Positions 35,769 through 45,134 of a DNA stretch of 64,000 bases are shown in pieces (within the stretch, counting starts at the first letter, position 1; each line of letters begins with the position of its first letter). The translations under genes were made by a program, and so were the position numbers. The stretch is from JAGQKC01 sp965223675 (lineage in GTDB: Bacteria; Nitrospirota; Nitrospiria; Nitrospirales; UBA8639). The DNA lies in assembly GCA_965223675.1 (NCBI GenBank), contig OZ245013.1:1674001-1738000 (forward strand), given 5' to 3'. Below the pieces are notes generated by a model, which was not told the DNA's origin, searched no databases, and saw only the letters and a program-made list of their open reading frames with translations.

Positions 35769-37217
35769 TCAGGCGACGAGGTGCCAGCCTCGTTCTTGTT
35801 TAATCATCGTTCGAGGAACTTCCTGTTCTTGATGTGAGGATGAATTTTCCAGTGTATTGACGAGTTCACCAGAAGAATTGCTTCCCCAATGGTTGTCATT
35901 CGAAGCTTGCTCGCTCAGACCGTCGTTCTCCTCATGTACATCGAATTCTTCTAGTTCCATATCAGCTTGTCCCAGTTGACTCGCTAAATCTTGAACATTT
36001 TGAGAAGCAAGGGCCCGTAGTACGGGATTATCCAAGAGTACTCCTGCATAGACCTGTCGTTGCTGAACGCCAACATCAACTTGTACCCGCGCAGCTTCAG
36101 ATAATTGCACATCAATTTGTAGCCGCTGCGAAACCGACGTATTCAGTAGTTGAAGACGCTCATCAAATGTTCCAGCCTTAGCCACAGCCTGTCCCTGATT
36201 GGCTGACACCACTATTCCCGGAGATGAATCATGTAATGGGCCTTGGCCATTCCCGGTGTGATTTCCAAATGGAAGACCTCCTCCAGATGTGTGAAAGCTT
36301 GTCTCACCACTGTGCACGGATCCAATGTTTCCAACCGATTTCCCATCTCCTTCTGCTCTTACGAGACCTACAGTCACTTCTTCACGTGCCGAAGGGAGCA
36401 CATTGCTCAAGGAAAGACTACCGGCATCAGTTTTAGCATGTTTTCCCGTACCCTCGAGGACGGAGAAGAGACGTTGAACATTGACATCTTGCTCGACTGG
36501 AGGTGCAGGCCTAGACACAGAAGGAGGGAACGCAACAACGACAGACCGAGAGTTCTCATGTAAGAGGGGCCGCACTCGTAATTCTTGACTGATAACCGGC
36601 TGTGCGCCAACGCCTGTTTCTGGATTCGGACGGCTCAATAGAGGAATCGTTGGCAATGTACTGCTTGCCACAGTTGCCACGCGGCTCACTTCAGCCTGAG
36701 CACGATGTTCTGGCTGACCAACCTTAGCTCCAAGAATGTTGACCTGATCGATTGAAGATTGAGACTCACCGACTCTCGCTTGCTCGCCACCGCCTACCTG
36801 AACGATCCCAGCACCATGTCTGAGTCGCTGAACAAGAGTGAACGGATCCTGAAACTGCTCACGATTTGTCGAACCAGGCGGCGAAAGCTGAGTGGGAGGC
36901 CTCTCAGACGGCTCATTGAGATTTACCCCTTGAAATGTGAGTTGATCAAGAACTTTGAGATTCTCAGCAACTGTTTCAGGAAGGAGATTCTCACCCTCTA
37001 AAGAAAGAGGTAAAGCATTTCCATCGTCTAAAGAAAGGGGCAAAGCATTTCCATCATCCTGTTGCACGTTCTGTGTGCCTCCTAACACTTCTGCAAACGC
37101 CACAGTGGACTCACTGTGGATTGAATCCACAATGGGCACTCCTTTCTGCACGGTTTCGGAAGTTCCCGGCCCGACAACTTGAGGAGGTCCAAGGATATTA
37201 AGGAAGGGACTCACCAT
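35769..37217 (-). CDS. fliK: Flagellar hook-length control protein FliK
   Basis: A 482-aa low-complexity, Gln/Ser/Pro-rich protein with a C-terminal Flg_hook-like domain (about 365-445: LQIDVQLSEAARVQVDVGVQ, then LRALASQNVQDLASQLGQ). The position between the MotE-like gene and flgD matches fliK elsewhere. Residues 54-73 are a tandem repeat of DDGNALPLSL. The N-terminal two thirds show no recognizable domain, as is usual for this fast-evolving molecular ruler. The start is ATG at 37217. Confidence 0.82.
   Translation of the reverse strand: MVSPFLNILGPPQVVGPGTSETVQKGVPIVDSIHSESTVAFAEVLGGTQNVQQDDGNALPLSLDDGNALPLSLEGENLLPETVAENLKVLDQLTFQGVNLNEPSERPPTQLSPPGSTNREQFQDPFTLVQRLRHGAGIVQVGGGEQARVGESQSSIDQVNILGAKVGQPEHRAQAEVSRVATVASSTLPTIPLLSRPNPETGVGAQPVISQELRVRPLLHENSRSVVVAFPPSVSRPAPPVEQDVNVQRLFSVLEGTGKHAKTDAGSLSLSNVLPSAREEVTVGLVRAEGDGKSVGNIGSVHSGETSFHTSGGGLPFGNHTGNGQGPLHDSSPGIVVSANQGQAVAKAGTFDERLQLLNTSVSQRLQIDVQLSEAARVQVDVGVQQRQVYAGVLLDNPVLRALASQNVQDLASQLGQADMELEEFDVHEENDGLSEQASNDNHWGSNSSGELVNTLENSSSHQEQEVPRTMIKQERGWHLVA
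36999..37058 (-). repeat. 30-base tandem repeat inside fliK
   Basis: Two in-frame copies encode DDGNALPLSL twice (residues 54-73). The DNA copies differ at only a few positions, so the duplication is fairly recent. Confidence 0.9.
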
Positions 37218-37252
37218 GATCTACCTACAGAAATTTATCCTCTCGATCATCA

Positions 37253-38404
37253 CTATTTCCTTGCTTCCATTTTAAAATTTCTCAACCCTTGAGAAAGGGC
37301 TGCAGCCTTTGCTGGATTGACCCCAGCCAACACGACAGCGGCCTTTTTATCCTTTATTCCAAATAATATTTCCAAGGCTAAACGCTCATCCATCTTTTCT
37401 ATTCTCAACGCAGCTTCCTCCGGATCCATCGCATTATAGACTTTCACCAAATGGGTCAGTGAAGGATCTTCTCCGGCCTGTTCACTGTTATCCGCATTTA
37501 GTTCAGCTGCTCTCTGCTTTAAACGTTCGGCTTCTTGGGCCTGGCGCTTCGCAAGCGCTTCAACATCACGTTGAAGACCATCGATTCGTGCTTCTTTTTG
37601 CTGCAAACGTTGTTCCCGCTCTTCAAGTTCCTTCAGTCGATCTTGCAGTTGTTTGACCAGTGATGCTTCTTCGCTCAGGTTTTCATTAAAATTCTCGACC
37701 TCAACGCCTTGATTTTCCAGAGCATTTTCCTCAGTCACCTGATGCTCTTCTCCCTCTGAATATGAGACAGAAACAACCGCAGTCCCTCCCAGAACTATGA
37801 AAACCATCCACCATGGCAAAATTAGGAAATGCGGCAACATTGTTCTACTGGGCGAAATTTTCATGGTGTTTTTGAACTCCTGTGCCCTCATTTTGTCAGA
37901 CCCCTGCTCCAACAACCGTCCTAGTTGTCCCGCTTGTCGCCCAGGCAATTTTTGCATAGTTCCTCTTCTGCCACTGCCTAGTCCTTGAAGGTCCAAGCCC
38001 AATAGGTTTCGCCATACTCCCGCTTGTCGACGAGGAGAATTTTGCACGGTCTTTTTCCTGCTTTTGCCCATGGCTCCAAAGTCCAATCCCAGAAGGTCAA
38101 GCCCTGTACCCGCCGGTGGCCGAGGCGAATTTTGTATGGGCCCTCGCTGGCTTTTCGCTCTACCATGCTGTCTTAACCCCAAAGACCTTTCTTGAAGACT
38201 TACGAAAGGGGCCAGCCAATCAAATATATTCCACAGACGATCCCCTATCCATCGCCGAGTTGATAGCAACGGGGTTAATTTTCTTACTCTTGAATCCCTC
38301 CGTCTTTTATGACTACTCCCTCGACCTGATCCATACTCCCGTCTGATCGCTTCTATATCAATCATACTCCCATCATGTCTTAGCGTCTTAGTCGAATTGT
38401 TCAT
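37253..38404 (-). CDS. MotE/YlxF-like flagellar protein with a repeat-bearing N-terminal extension
   Basis: A 383-aa protein. The C-terminal part is typical of MotE/YlxF: a membrane segment (about 192-213), a coiled coil (about 235-310) and an MgtE_N-like domain (about 325-380, YNAMDPEEAALRIEKMDE). The order fliJ-ylxF-fliK-flgD-flgE is the same in Bacillus. Odd is a basic N-terminal region of about 190 residues before the membrane segment, in which residues 87-171 are three 30-residue repeats around QNSPRxxAG and LLGLD. Usual MotE proteins lack this. The start is well supported (ATG at 38404, ggaaggtgatgttcc), so the extension is probably translated. Confidence 0.82.
   Translation of the reverse strand: MNNSTKTLRHDGSMIDIEAIRREYGSGRGSSHKRRRDSRVRKLTPLLSTRRWIGDRLWNIFDWLAPFVSLQERSLGLRQHGRAKSQRGPIQNSPRPPAGTGLDLLGLDFGAMGKSRKKTVQNSPRRQAGVWRNLLGLDLQGLGSGRRGTMQKLPGRQAGQLGRLLEQGSDKMRAQEFKNTMKISPSRTMLPHFLILPWWMVFIVLGGTAVVSVSYSEGEEHQVTEENALENQGVEVENFNENLSEEASLVKQLQDRLKELEEREQRLQQKEARIDGLQRDVEALAKRQAQEAERLKQRAAELNADNSEQAGEDPSLTHLVKVYNAMDPEEAALRIEKMDERLALEILFGIKDKKAAVVLAGVNPAKAAALSQGLRNFKMEARK
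37892..38146 (-). repeat. 90-base coding tandem repeat, about 3 copies
   Basis: In-frame repeat within the MotE-like gene. Q91, Q121 and Q151 start equivalent segments exactly 30 residues apart. Copies 1 and 2 are closest; copy 3 is diverged and truncated. Confidence 0.85.
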
Positions 38405-38501
38405 GGAACATCACCTTCCTCACATACCAACTCCTTGTTCGCCTCATCACACTAACAACTTCCTCAGCCCCTCGCATCAGCGGTAGGAGTATGTTGCATT
38501 C

Positions 38502-38555
38502 AGCATGCTGACAGGACCATATGTGTTTCTCCACGGGTGCCTACTGATCGGCACC
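38502..38555. other. Two short palindromes between motE-like gene and fliJ
   Basis: TCAGCATGCTGA (a perfect 12-base palindrome) and GGTGCC-N8-GGCACC (38536-38555) lie just after the fliJ stop. There is no T-run, so I do not call a terminator. They could be a protein site or an RNA stem. Confidence 0.4.
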
Positions 38556-38559
38556 ATCT

Positions 38560-39012
38560 CTAGCCCCTTCGGCTCGACTCCTTTTGGTGCAGAGCAACAT
38601 GCTTATGGGCAGCAGCTTCTTCCAACATCATCTGCTCCTGTTTCGCAAGTTTCTTCATATAGGCTGATTCTTTTTTTTCGATGACGATCTCGACGATTCT
38701 CCTTGCATGATGAGCGGCCCTTAAGCGCCTTCGAAGTTCTCCAAGTTTTGTATCAATCTCTTGCAGTCGACTGGACTGCGACTCAAGGCGCTTCCCTGTT
38801 TCCTCTAACCATCGAAACCGTTGTTCCGCAAACACCGTATTCACACCCGTTTGAAGACTTCGATCTAAGTCAGCGGCAATGTGATCCATTTCTGCTCGAA
38901 GGGTCGCCGTTCTTGATTCTTCACGTGTTTTCTCCAATTCCGCCATCATGACTTCTTCTCGAACCACCTCTTCTACTTGCTTTCTGAACCGCAAGAGCGT
39001 TGACCAATTCAT
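38560..39012 (-). CDS. fliJ: Flagellar export chaperone FliJ
   Basis: A 150-aa, almost entirely charged coiled-coil protein (RFRKQVEEVVREEVMM at the start, LEETGKRLESQSSRLQEID in the middle), as expected for FliJ, the central stalk of the FliI ATPase. The ATG overlaps the fliI stop as ATGA. The call rests on coiled-coil character and position. Confidence 0.88.
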   Translation of the reverse strand: MNWSTLLRFRKQVEEVVREEVMMAELEKTREESRTATLRAEMDHIAADLDRSLQTGVNTVFAEQRFRWLEETGKRLESQSSRLQEIDTKLGELRRRLRAAHHARRIVEIVIEKKESAYMKKLAKQEQMMLEEAAAHKHVALHQKESSRRG

Positions 39013-40361
39013 TGGCTCCCCTTCCCATTGATATGAGCGGCAGATACACGTGCAGCATCCTGCAATAACGTCTTCAAAGCATTAAGACTCTCGGATACGT
39101 CCACTCGAACTTCTCGCCGTTGCGCTAAAAACTCAAGAATCGGTTCGCGCATAGCGATCGCAGCATCTAGTTTCATATTACTTCCTGGTTGATATGCGCC
39201 CAGGTTTATCAATTCTTCTGAATTTTGGTACAACGCCATCATTTCAAGAAGCGACCGCGCTGCGTTCGTATGCTCAGAAGACACAATATCCGACATAACA
39301 CGGCTAACGCTTCCCAACACATCAATAGCTGGGAAGTGTCCTTGAATTGCTAATTGTCTGGAAAGGACGACATGACCATCTAAAATTGCCCGAACTGCAT
39401 CTGCGATCGGATCCGTCAGGTCATCCCCATCGACTAAAACGGTATACAACCCTGTGATTGAACCACCTCGAGCCGGCCCAACTCGTTCTAATACTTTAGG
39501 TAAGAAGTTAAAAACTGAGGGAGGATACCCTTTGGCCGTCGGTGGCTCTCCAACGGCTAAACCAATTTCACGCTGAGCATGAGCCAGTCTTGTTACGGAA
39601 TCCATCATGAGAAGGACATGTTTGCCTTGGTCACGAAAGTATTCAGCTATGGCCGTTGCGATCAGTGCGCCACGCAATCGAATCAACGGTGATTGATCCG
39701 ATGTGGCGGCAATCACGATTGAGCGCTGTAACCCTTCTTTCCCAAGTTCCCGTTCAATAAATTCTTTGACCTCTCTTCCACGTTCTCCAATGAGTGCAAT
39801 GACATTGACATCTGCTGATGCGTGACGACTCATCATGCCAAGCAATACACTTTTCCCAACTCCGCTTCCTGCAAATATTCCTAGCTTCTGGCCTATCCCA
39901 CAGGTGAGTAACGCATTCATAGAGCGAATGCCTAAATCCATGGGCTTTGTAATTCGGTCACGCTCTAACGGAGAAGGGATGTTACCCGACAGAGGATAGG
40001 TTTCCGATGTTGAAGTCGGACCAAGACCATCGATCGCTCTCCCCAATCCGTCCAGCACACGACCTAGCAGATGCGAGCCCACCATCACTTGAGAAGGTCG
40101 AGACGCATAGAGAATACGATCTCCGACGCTAATGCCATGTGTCTCTCCATACGGCATCAGCATGACTCGATCCCTATGAAACCCTACGACTTCGGCCTCC
40201 GTGATTGTTTCCCCTGACTCTTTAAGAATGCGACAACTTTGTCCCAGAGATACCTGCGGGCCAGTCCCCTCTATCGTGAGCCCGATCGCGTTCACGACTT
40301 TTCCATACACGGTAATAGCGTTGGTTGCGTTAATCTGAGGAAGCAGGCACTGAAGGTTCAT
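39009..40361 (-). CDS. fliI: Flagellum-specific ATP synthase FliI
   Basis: A 450-aa export ATPase of the F1-beta family. The Walker A is FAGSGVGKSVLLGMM; ALIGERGREVKEFIE, LLMMDSVTRLAHAQREIGL and GEPPTAKGYPPSVF follow. It forms a hexamer with FliH and FliJ at the export gate. It overlaps fliH by 32 bases upstream and fliJ by 4 bases downstream. The start is ATG at 40361. Confidence 0.97.
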   Translation of the reverse strand: MNLQCLLPQINATNAITVYGKVVNAIGLTIEGTGPQVSLGQSCRILKESGETITEAEVVGFHRDRVMLMPYGETHGISVGDRILYASRPSQVMVGSHLLGRVLDGLGRAIDGLGPTSTSETYPLSGNIPSPLERDRITKPMDLGIRSMNALLTCGIGQKLGIFAGSGVGKSVLLGMMSRHASADVNVIALIGERGREVKEFIERELGKEGLQRSIVIAATSDQSPLIRLRGALIATAIAEYFRDQGKHVLLMMDSVTRLAHAQREIGLAVGEPPTAKGYPPSVFNFLPKVLERVGPARGGSITGLYTVLVDGDDLTDPIADAVRAILDGHVVLSRQLAIQGHFPAIDVLGSVSRVMSDIVSSEHTNAARSLLEMMALYQNSEELINLGAYQPGSNMKLDAAIAMREPILEFLAQRREVRVDVSESLNALKTLLQDAARVSAAHINGKGSQ

Positions 40362-41025
40362 GTGACGTATTTTGCAACTCTAGAGATTGACCGATTGTAT
40401 TAAGCTGCTGCTCTATCGCGGCATCGATGTACAGACCATCGGTCTGAATGATACAGCCACCGATACTGACTGTCGGGTCACCTTCGATTCGAATTGTGGA
40501 GCTCTCTCCGTCGCGTGTGACGAAATTTGACTGCATAGCCTGAAGATGATCCAGTTCATCTGGATGGACTTTGAGGCACACAGCACTTGAGGCTGAAAGA
40601 TCTTTGAGAATCTGCTGAACTTGTCTGATCACCACGTCTTTATCAAGGGAGACTTCACGATGGATAACTTTTTTAGCAATGGCCAATGCTAGCTTCACCA
40701 GATCAGATTCAACCTGGCATAATATGTTCACTCTTGCCTCGTCAATTTGTTTCACAAGCTCAACAGCACGCTGTATTTCCCGCTCGGCTTCCTGTCGACA
40801 CTCCGCGATCCCTTCTGCTTTTCCAGTCTCTCGACCAGCTTCAAAAGCCTGCTGCTGGAGAGCCGAACAGTCATGCGGTGGCTCATGCTCTTCCTCTTCT
40901 TCCTTGTGTGACTGTCGCTGACTGCTCTCTCTTGGCAAAAGAGGGATGAGCTCTGCCATTTCAAAGGACTCTACGGCAAGGCCTCGACTCTCTGATTTAA
41001 TAACCTTAGACCATTTGCTCTTCAC
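40330..41025 (-). CDS. fliH: Flagellar assembly protein FliH
   Basis: A FliI regulator of about 231 aa. A charged central part (Gln/Glu-rich, EEEEHEPPHDC) and a glycine-spaced stretch (AFEAGRETGKAEGIAE) are followed by the C-terminal FliH/HrpE domain (LALAIAKKVIHREVSLD, VHPDELDHLQ). The frame opens at 41073 inside fliG, but GTG at 41025 follows ggaggtaag at the proper distance and starts VKSKWSKVIKS, so I chose it. It overlaps fliG by 20 bases. Confidence 0.9.
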   Translation of the reverse strand: MKSKWSKVIKSESRGLAVESFEMAELIPLLPRESSQRQSHKEEEEEHEPPHDCSALQQQAFEAGRETGKAEGIAECRQEAEREIQRAVELVKQIDEARVNILCQVESDLVKLALAIAKKVIHREVSLDKDVVIRQVQQILKDLSASSAVCLKVHPDELDHLQAMQSNFVTRDGESSTIRIEGDPTVSIGGCIIQTDGLYIDAAIEQQLNTIGQSLELQNTSHEPSVPASSD

Positions 41026-42001
41026 CCTTACCTCCAAGTACCACTCTGCCTTCTCCGGCCATTTTCTGAACAATCTTCAGAATATTTTGCTGAGCCGACT
41101 CGACATCACTCAGTTTGACTGGACCGCGGCTCTCCATATCTTCCTTGAGAGATTCTGCTGCACGACTAGACATATTCTTCAAGAATTTCTCCTTGAGCCC
41201 TTCGTCGACTGCTTTTAACGCCAGAATCAATTCTTCCTTACTCACATCACGTAAGACTTCTTGCATTCCGCGATCATCGATATCTTCTAAATCTTCGAAC
41301 ACAAACATCTTCGAACGAATCTCTTCTGCAATTTCAGCATTTTTCTCTTCTAGCGCCGTCATAATCTCACCTTCAACATTCCGTTTCACGGTATTGAGAA
41401 TTTCGGCGACTAACCCAGTCCCTCCGACCGCCACAGCATTTTTCGATGCGCCAGCCCGTAGCTCATCCTGAAGCACTCCGTTTAATTCCTCCAACATGTT
41501 CGGAGAGACTTCTTCCGTGGTGGCCATTCGATACACGATGGCATCACGTTTGTGAGCAGGCAACAGAGCTAACACTTGCCCTGATTGATCTGACTCAAGA
41601 TGCGAGAGAATTAATGCACCCGTCTGAGGATGTTCATAAGTCAACATGTTGGCAATAGAGGCTGAATCCATGGATTTGAGTGTTTCAAATCCTGCATTTT
41701 CAGAGGTATTGAGAGAACTAAGGATTCTCCGAGCTTTATCTTTCCCGAGGGCTGAGTTCAATATTTTTGCAAGATACGTCTTTCCTTCTACTGATAGACC
41801 AGAGGCTCCAGCCTTTTGAACAAACTCTCTTAGCACTGTGCGATGTTCATCTTGTCCAACATTGACCATTCCCCCTAAATAGGCGCCAATGGCCCGAATA
41901 TCCTTTTGATCCAAGGATTTCAAGACTTCAATAGCCGCAGTTTCTCCGATCGCCAACAGTAGAATGGCTGCCTTTTCATATCCAGAGAGATCACTAGCCA
42001 T
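41006..42001 (-). CDS. fliG: Flagellar motor switch protein FliG
   Basis: A 331-aa C-ring protein. The N-terminal domain (YEKAAILLLAIGETAA) binds FliF, the middle has EHPQTGALILSHL, and the C-terminal torque domain carries FVFEDLEDIDDRGMQEVLRD and NMSSRAAESLKEDMESRGPV. These charged residues face the stator. The gene follows fliF with a 1-base gap. Confidence 0.97.
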   Translation of the reverse strand: MASDLSGYEKAAILLLAIGETAAIEVLKSLDQKDIRAIGAYLGGMVNVGQDEHRTVLREFVQKAGASGLSVEGKTYLAKILNSALGKDKARRILSSLNTSENAGFETLKSMDSASIANMLTYEHPQTGALILSHLESDQSGQVLALLPAHKRDAIVYRMATTEEVSPNMLEELNGVLQDELRAGASKNAVAVGGTGLVAEILNTVKRNVEGEIMTALEEKNAEIAEEIRSKMFVFEDLEDIDDRGMQEVLRDVSKEELILALKAVDEGLKEKFLKNMSSRAAESLKEDMESRGPVKLSDVESAQQNILKIVQKMAGEGRVVLGGKGEEQMV

Positions 42002-42002
42002 C

Positions 42003-43637
42003 TTAGGCTTTCTCCATTTTTTCTTCCTGCTCTCCCTTTATCCACGTTCGAATCACTTGTGCAGCCGTCGTCGGATTGTCGGAAGCAAGTTTGATGGCGC
42101 TTTCCTCTGGTGTTTCTGTGATTTCTGCTTCATAGTCGGCAACTGTGGCTGGCAACCCATCTTGAGGAATCGGTACAGGTTCTGGAGGAGGTGTTATCAG
42201 ACTTGTGACCATCGGACGTACCACAAAGAGCAAAACAAGAAGGCCAAGTATTAAGAACACCGCTGGCTTGATTAACCCTCCCCAAGTCGATAAGAACGAC
42301 TGAACAACGGTTGCGACATGTTCATCACCTTCTTTTAATGGTGTCGCCTCAAATGGTGTGTTCACAACTTCGATTTCATCACCACGAGCTTCAGAGAACC
42401 CAACCGCTTTTTTGACAATATCAACAAGCTTTTTCATTTCTTCTTCAGAGCGTGGAACGTACTTCGTTTCGGCTTCTTCTGCATTGGCTTCTGACTCTGC
42501 GCCCTCAGCTGGCATATACGTTCCATCGACTAATACCGCAACTGACAAGCGTTGAATTGACCCTGTGGGCTCCACAATTTTGCTCACTTTTCGATTGAGT
42601 TCGTAATTCAACGTTTCATTCTTTCGTTTTGCCTCTTTTGGTCTCCCACTACCAGAGGGCACCTCACCGTCATTCGGAACATTGCTACGAACACCTGGAA
42701 CACCAGACTCCACCGGGCCACTTTCTTCTATCACTTTTTCCTGGCTACGATTTTCACTCCGGACGACTTGACTTTCTGGATCATACGTCTCTTCAGTCAC
42801 TTCCACTTGACGAAAATCAAGCGATGTTGAAACACGAACCACGGATTTATTTCGTCCTAATACTTGATCCAGCATACTTTGCACGCGGTGTTCAAGATCT
42901 CGTTCAACGTCCCGTTGCATTTCTACTTGGGATGTCGTTAAGGGCGAATCTTTTTGACTCGCCGTATTACTTAAGACTTGGCCATGGCTATCAACAACAG
43001 TCACGTCACCAGGGTCCAATCCTTCCACACTACTCGATACCAAGTGCGTAACACCTTGTACCTGCCCTTGCGTCAATGCCGCACCACGCTTTAACGTCAA
43101 CACAACAGCAGCCTGGGCCGGCTGTTGTTCCGATGTGAATAATCGACGTTCAGGTATAACCAAATGCACTCGCGTGCGTTCAACTTCGCGTATCTGAGAA
43201 ATCGTCCTGGCTAACTCTCCTTGTAACGCACGTCGATAATTCATTTTCTGCACGAATTGCGTCACACCTAAACCCACACGGTCAAAAATTTCGAATCCTA
43301 CACCACTCGCCTCAGGCAACCCATCGGTGGCCATTTGCAACCGCAACTCATGAACTTTTTCACCTGGAACTTTTATGCTATCTCCACTTTCTGATACTTG
43401 ATAGGGAATTCCTTGTCGATCCAGTTTCGCCACAATGGCCTGAACGTCTTCTCCCTCTAAATTGGCGAATAACACCCCCATATCCGGATCTTTCCCCGTT
43501 AAGACCAAGGCTGGAATAACAGCAATCCCTAGAGCCAACATGACGACTAACCCGATGCGTTGGGGCATGGTCAGTGCTTGGAAATTGTGAAGAATGGTAT
43601 CAGGAAGTGTTTTGGAACTCGTGGATGGTTCAGCCAT
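42003..43637 (-). CDS. fliF: Flagellar MS-ring protein FliF
   Basis: A 544-aa MS-ring protein. TM1 (about 28-47) is followed by ring-building motifs (SGDSIKVPGEKVHELRLQMA, FEIFDRVGLGVTQFVQKMNY, RRALQGELARTI), a variable loop, TM2 (about 455-477, AVFLILGLLVLLFVVRPMV) and a cytoplasmic tail that binds FliG. The start is ATG at 43637. A strong heptad tract lies upstream. Confidence 0.97.
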   Translation of the reverse strand: MAEPSTSSKTLPDTILHNFQALTMPQRIGLVVMLALGIAVIPALVLTGKDPDMGVLFANLEGEDVQAIVAKLDRQGIPYQVSESGDSIKVPGEKVHELRLQMATDGLPEASGVGFEIFDRVGLGVTQFVQKMNYRRALQGELARTISQIREVERTRVHLVIPERRLFTSEQQPAQAAVVLTLKRGAALTQGQVQGVTHLVSSSVEGLDPGDVTVVDSHGQVLSNTASQKDSPLTTSQVEMQRDVERDLEHRVQSMLDQVLGRNKSVVRVSTSLDFRQVEVTEETYDPESQVVRSENRSQEKVIEESGPVESGVPGVRSNVPNDGEVPSGSGRPKEAKRKNETLNYELNRKVSKIVEPTGSIQRLSVAVLVDGTYMPAEGAESEANAEEAETKYVPRSEEEMKKLVDIVKKAVGFSEARGDEIEVVNTPFEATPLKEGDEHVATVVQSFLSTWGGLIKPAVFLILGLLVLLFVVRPMVTSLITPPPEPVPIPQDGLPATVADYEAEITETPEESAIKLASDNPTTAAQVIRTWIKGEQEEKMEKA

Positions 43638-43642
43638 AAATC

Positions 43643-43742
43643 GGAAAAGTGAAAAGTGAGAAGTGAAAAGTGAAATGCGAGAAAAAACTAAGTATCTCGA
43701 CTCATCTTAACTTTTTACTCCTTACTCCTCACTCCTTCTAAG
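43643..43742. repeat. Palindromic heptad tract, fliE/fliF junction
   Basis: The left arm is gtgaaaagtgagaagtgaaa plus agtgaaatgcgag; the right arm is ctcgactcatcttaactttt plus tactccttactcctcactcc. It is among the best-preserved copies; the inner ends pair as GCGAG/CTCG. Confidence 0.8.
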
Positions 43743-43743
43743 T

Positions 43744-44049
43744 TTATACTTGCATTCGAAGAACTTCTTGATAGGCCTCTAAAAGTTTATTTCTCATTTG
43801 CATCATCAATTTAAACGAAAGTCCTGCCTTTTCTCCTGCGATAATTGCATCATGAATATTGACATCTTCTCCTCTTACGACAGCATCCTCGAGTCGACCC
43901 GATTCATGTTGCAAATGATTCACGGCTTCAACCGCATTCTTCAACAGTTCTCCGAAACTTGGGCCGTTGACAGACGCAGGCCCTCGTAATGCATCTTTCG
44001 CGATTGATTCAAGTATAGGATCAAATCCACGAATTGAAAATTCTTCCAT
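43744..44049 (-). CDS. fliE: Flagellar hook-basal body protein FliE
   Basis: A 101-aa rod-MS ring junction protein. It has SFGELLKNAVEAVNHLQHES, IHDAIIAGEKAGLSFKLMMQ and the usual ending LLEAYQEVLRMQV. It follows flgC. The start is ATG with aaaggatgactgc. Confidence 0.95.
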   Translation of the reverse strand: MEEFSIRGFDPILESIAKDALRGPASVNGPSFGELLKNAVEAVNHLQHESGRLEDAVVRGEDVNIHDAIIAGEKAGLSFKLMMQMRNKLLEAYQEVLRMQV

Positions 44050-44076
44050 GCAGTCATCCTTTGCGGCACACTATTA

Positions 44077-44520
44077 TTATCGACCCATTTCTAATGCACG
44101 CATAGTCATCGATTTGCCAGTCTCCAGCACGGCTAAGTTCGCTTCATATGCGCGAGAAGCTGATAACATGTTGGTCATTTCTTCTATGACATTGACGTTT
44201 GGCAAGTGCAGATACCCTTTGTTATCGGCATCGGGATGATGAGGATCATAAACTTGCCGAAGAGGTCGTTGATCGAGTACAACCCGCTCTACTCTTACCC
44301 CATGAGGCTCTGTCGCTTGCCCAAAGGCTTGAGAGAATACAGAGGTAAAAGGAGAAGACGGTGCATGTGAACGAAAGACAACATCTCTTCGAATATAAGG
44401 GCCACCAGTGGGTGATCGCGTGGACTCTGCATTCGCAAGATTTCCAGCAATGATATTGAGTCGTTGTCGTTGGGAATTCAACGCTGACCCCACGACATTA
44501 AATAATCGATCCACATTCAT
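44077..44520 (-). CDS. flgC: Flagellar proximal rod protein FlgC
   Basis: A 147-aa rod protein. The N-terminal motif LNSQRQRLNIIAGNLANAEST and the C-terminal VNVIEEMTNMLSASRAYEAN are canonical. The frame extends to 44562, but ATG at 44520 (MNVDRLFNVV) has ggaaaggatgccgat and gives the family length. Confidence 0.96.
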   Translation of the reverse strand: MNVDRLFNVVGSALNSQRQRLNIIAGNLANAESTRSPTGGPYIRRDVVFRSHAPSSPFTSVFSQAFGQATEPHGVRVERVVLDQRPLRQVYDPHHPDADNKGYLHLPNVNVIEEMTNMLSASRAYEANLAVLETGKSMTMRALEMGR

Positions 44521-44562
44521 ATCGGCATCCTTTCCATAGTGAGAAACACACGTGAACCCCAT

Positions 44563-44645
44563 GACGGGAAACGTAAGAGGTGAGGACGAAAGCGACAGAT
44601 CGTGCCTCTTTCTTCATCTCGTTTCTCTTCTTACGCTTTACGGTT
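44563..44645. repeat. Heptad tract, flgB/flgC junction
   Basis: The left arm is gggaaacgtaagaggtgagg plus acgaaagcg; the right arm is cttcatctcgtttctcttct plus tacgctttacgg. Moderately degenerate. Confidence 0.6.
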
Positions 44646-45058
44646 TATCCCCCTCGCCCTTCACCGATCGCAGATTTCCAGCCATCAAATCGACCCTTTA
44701 AAAATTGGCTCACGGCCATGTACATCATGGTATTTTTGGCCATCTTCGCCATTTCTTGTTCCAAGTTCACCGTATTCCCATCCAAACCACCACCGGCATT
44801 CATGACTTTCGTATGTTGAAACGTCTGATTTTTCGTGGAAAACAATTGAAAATGCTGAGGATTAGACTTCATCGTGTCTAACGGGTATTGTCCTCTCTCA
44901 ACAGCTGCAAGAGTCTCCTTAAAGGGGAGAGACCGATTTTTGTATCCCGGGGTTTCTTCATTTGCCAGATTCGCTGCAATGGTTTCATGAATAGCACTCC
45001 GCACATCAAGTGCTCTTTCATACAGTCGCGTTCCACCATCCCAAATGGAGTTCACCAT
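44645..45058 (-). CDS. flgB: Flagellar proximal rod protein FlgB
   Basis: A 137-aa rod protein and first gene of the flgB-to-flgE run. It has LDVRSAIHETIAANLANEETPGYK at the N-terminus and LEQEMAKMAKNTMMYMAVSQ at the C-terminus. The ribosome site is aaggagaggggag. A sigma-54 promoter lies about 80 bases upstream. Confidence 0.96.
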   Translation of the reverse strand: MVNSIWDGGTRLYERALDVRSAIHETIAANLANEETPGYKNRSLPFKETLAAVERGQYPLDTMKSNPQHFQLFSTKNQTFQHTKVMNAGGGLDGNTVNLEQEMAKMAKNTMMYMAVSQFLKGRFDGWKSAIGEGRGG

Positions 45059-45134
45059 CTCCCCTCTCCTTGTTTAGTAGACCGTTTGTAACAGTGCCTT
45101 TGCCTACAGGCAGGGCCTTAGCTAATGAAAGTCC

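Noticed and set aside
38536..38555. GGTGCC-N8-GGCACC as a terminator after fliJ
   Set aside because: Only a 6-bp stem with no T-run; the genes on both sides look like one operon.
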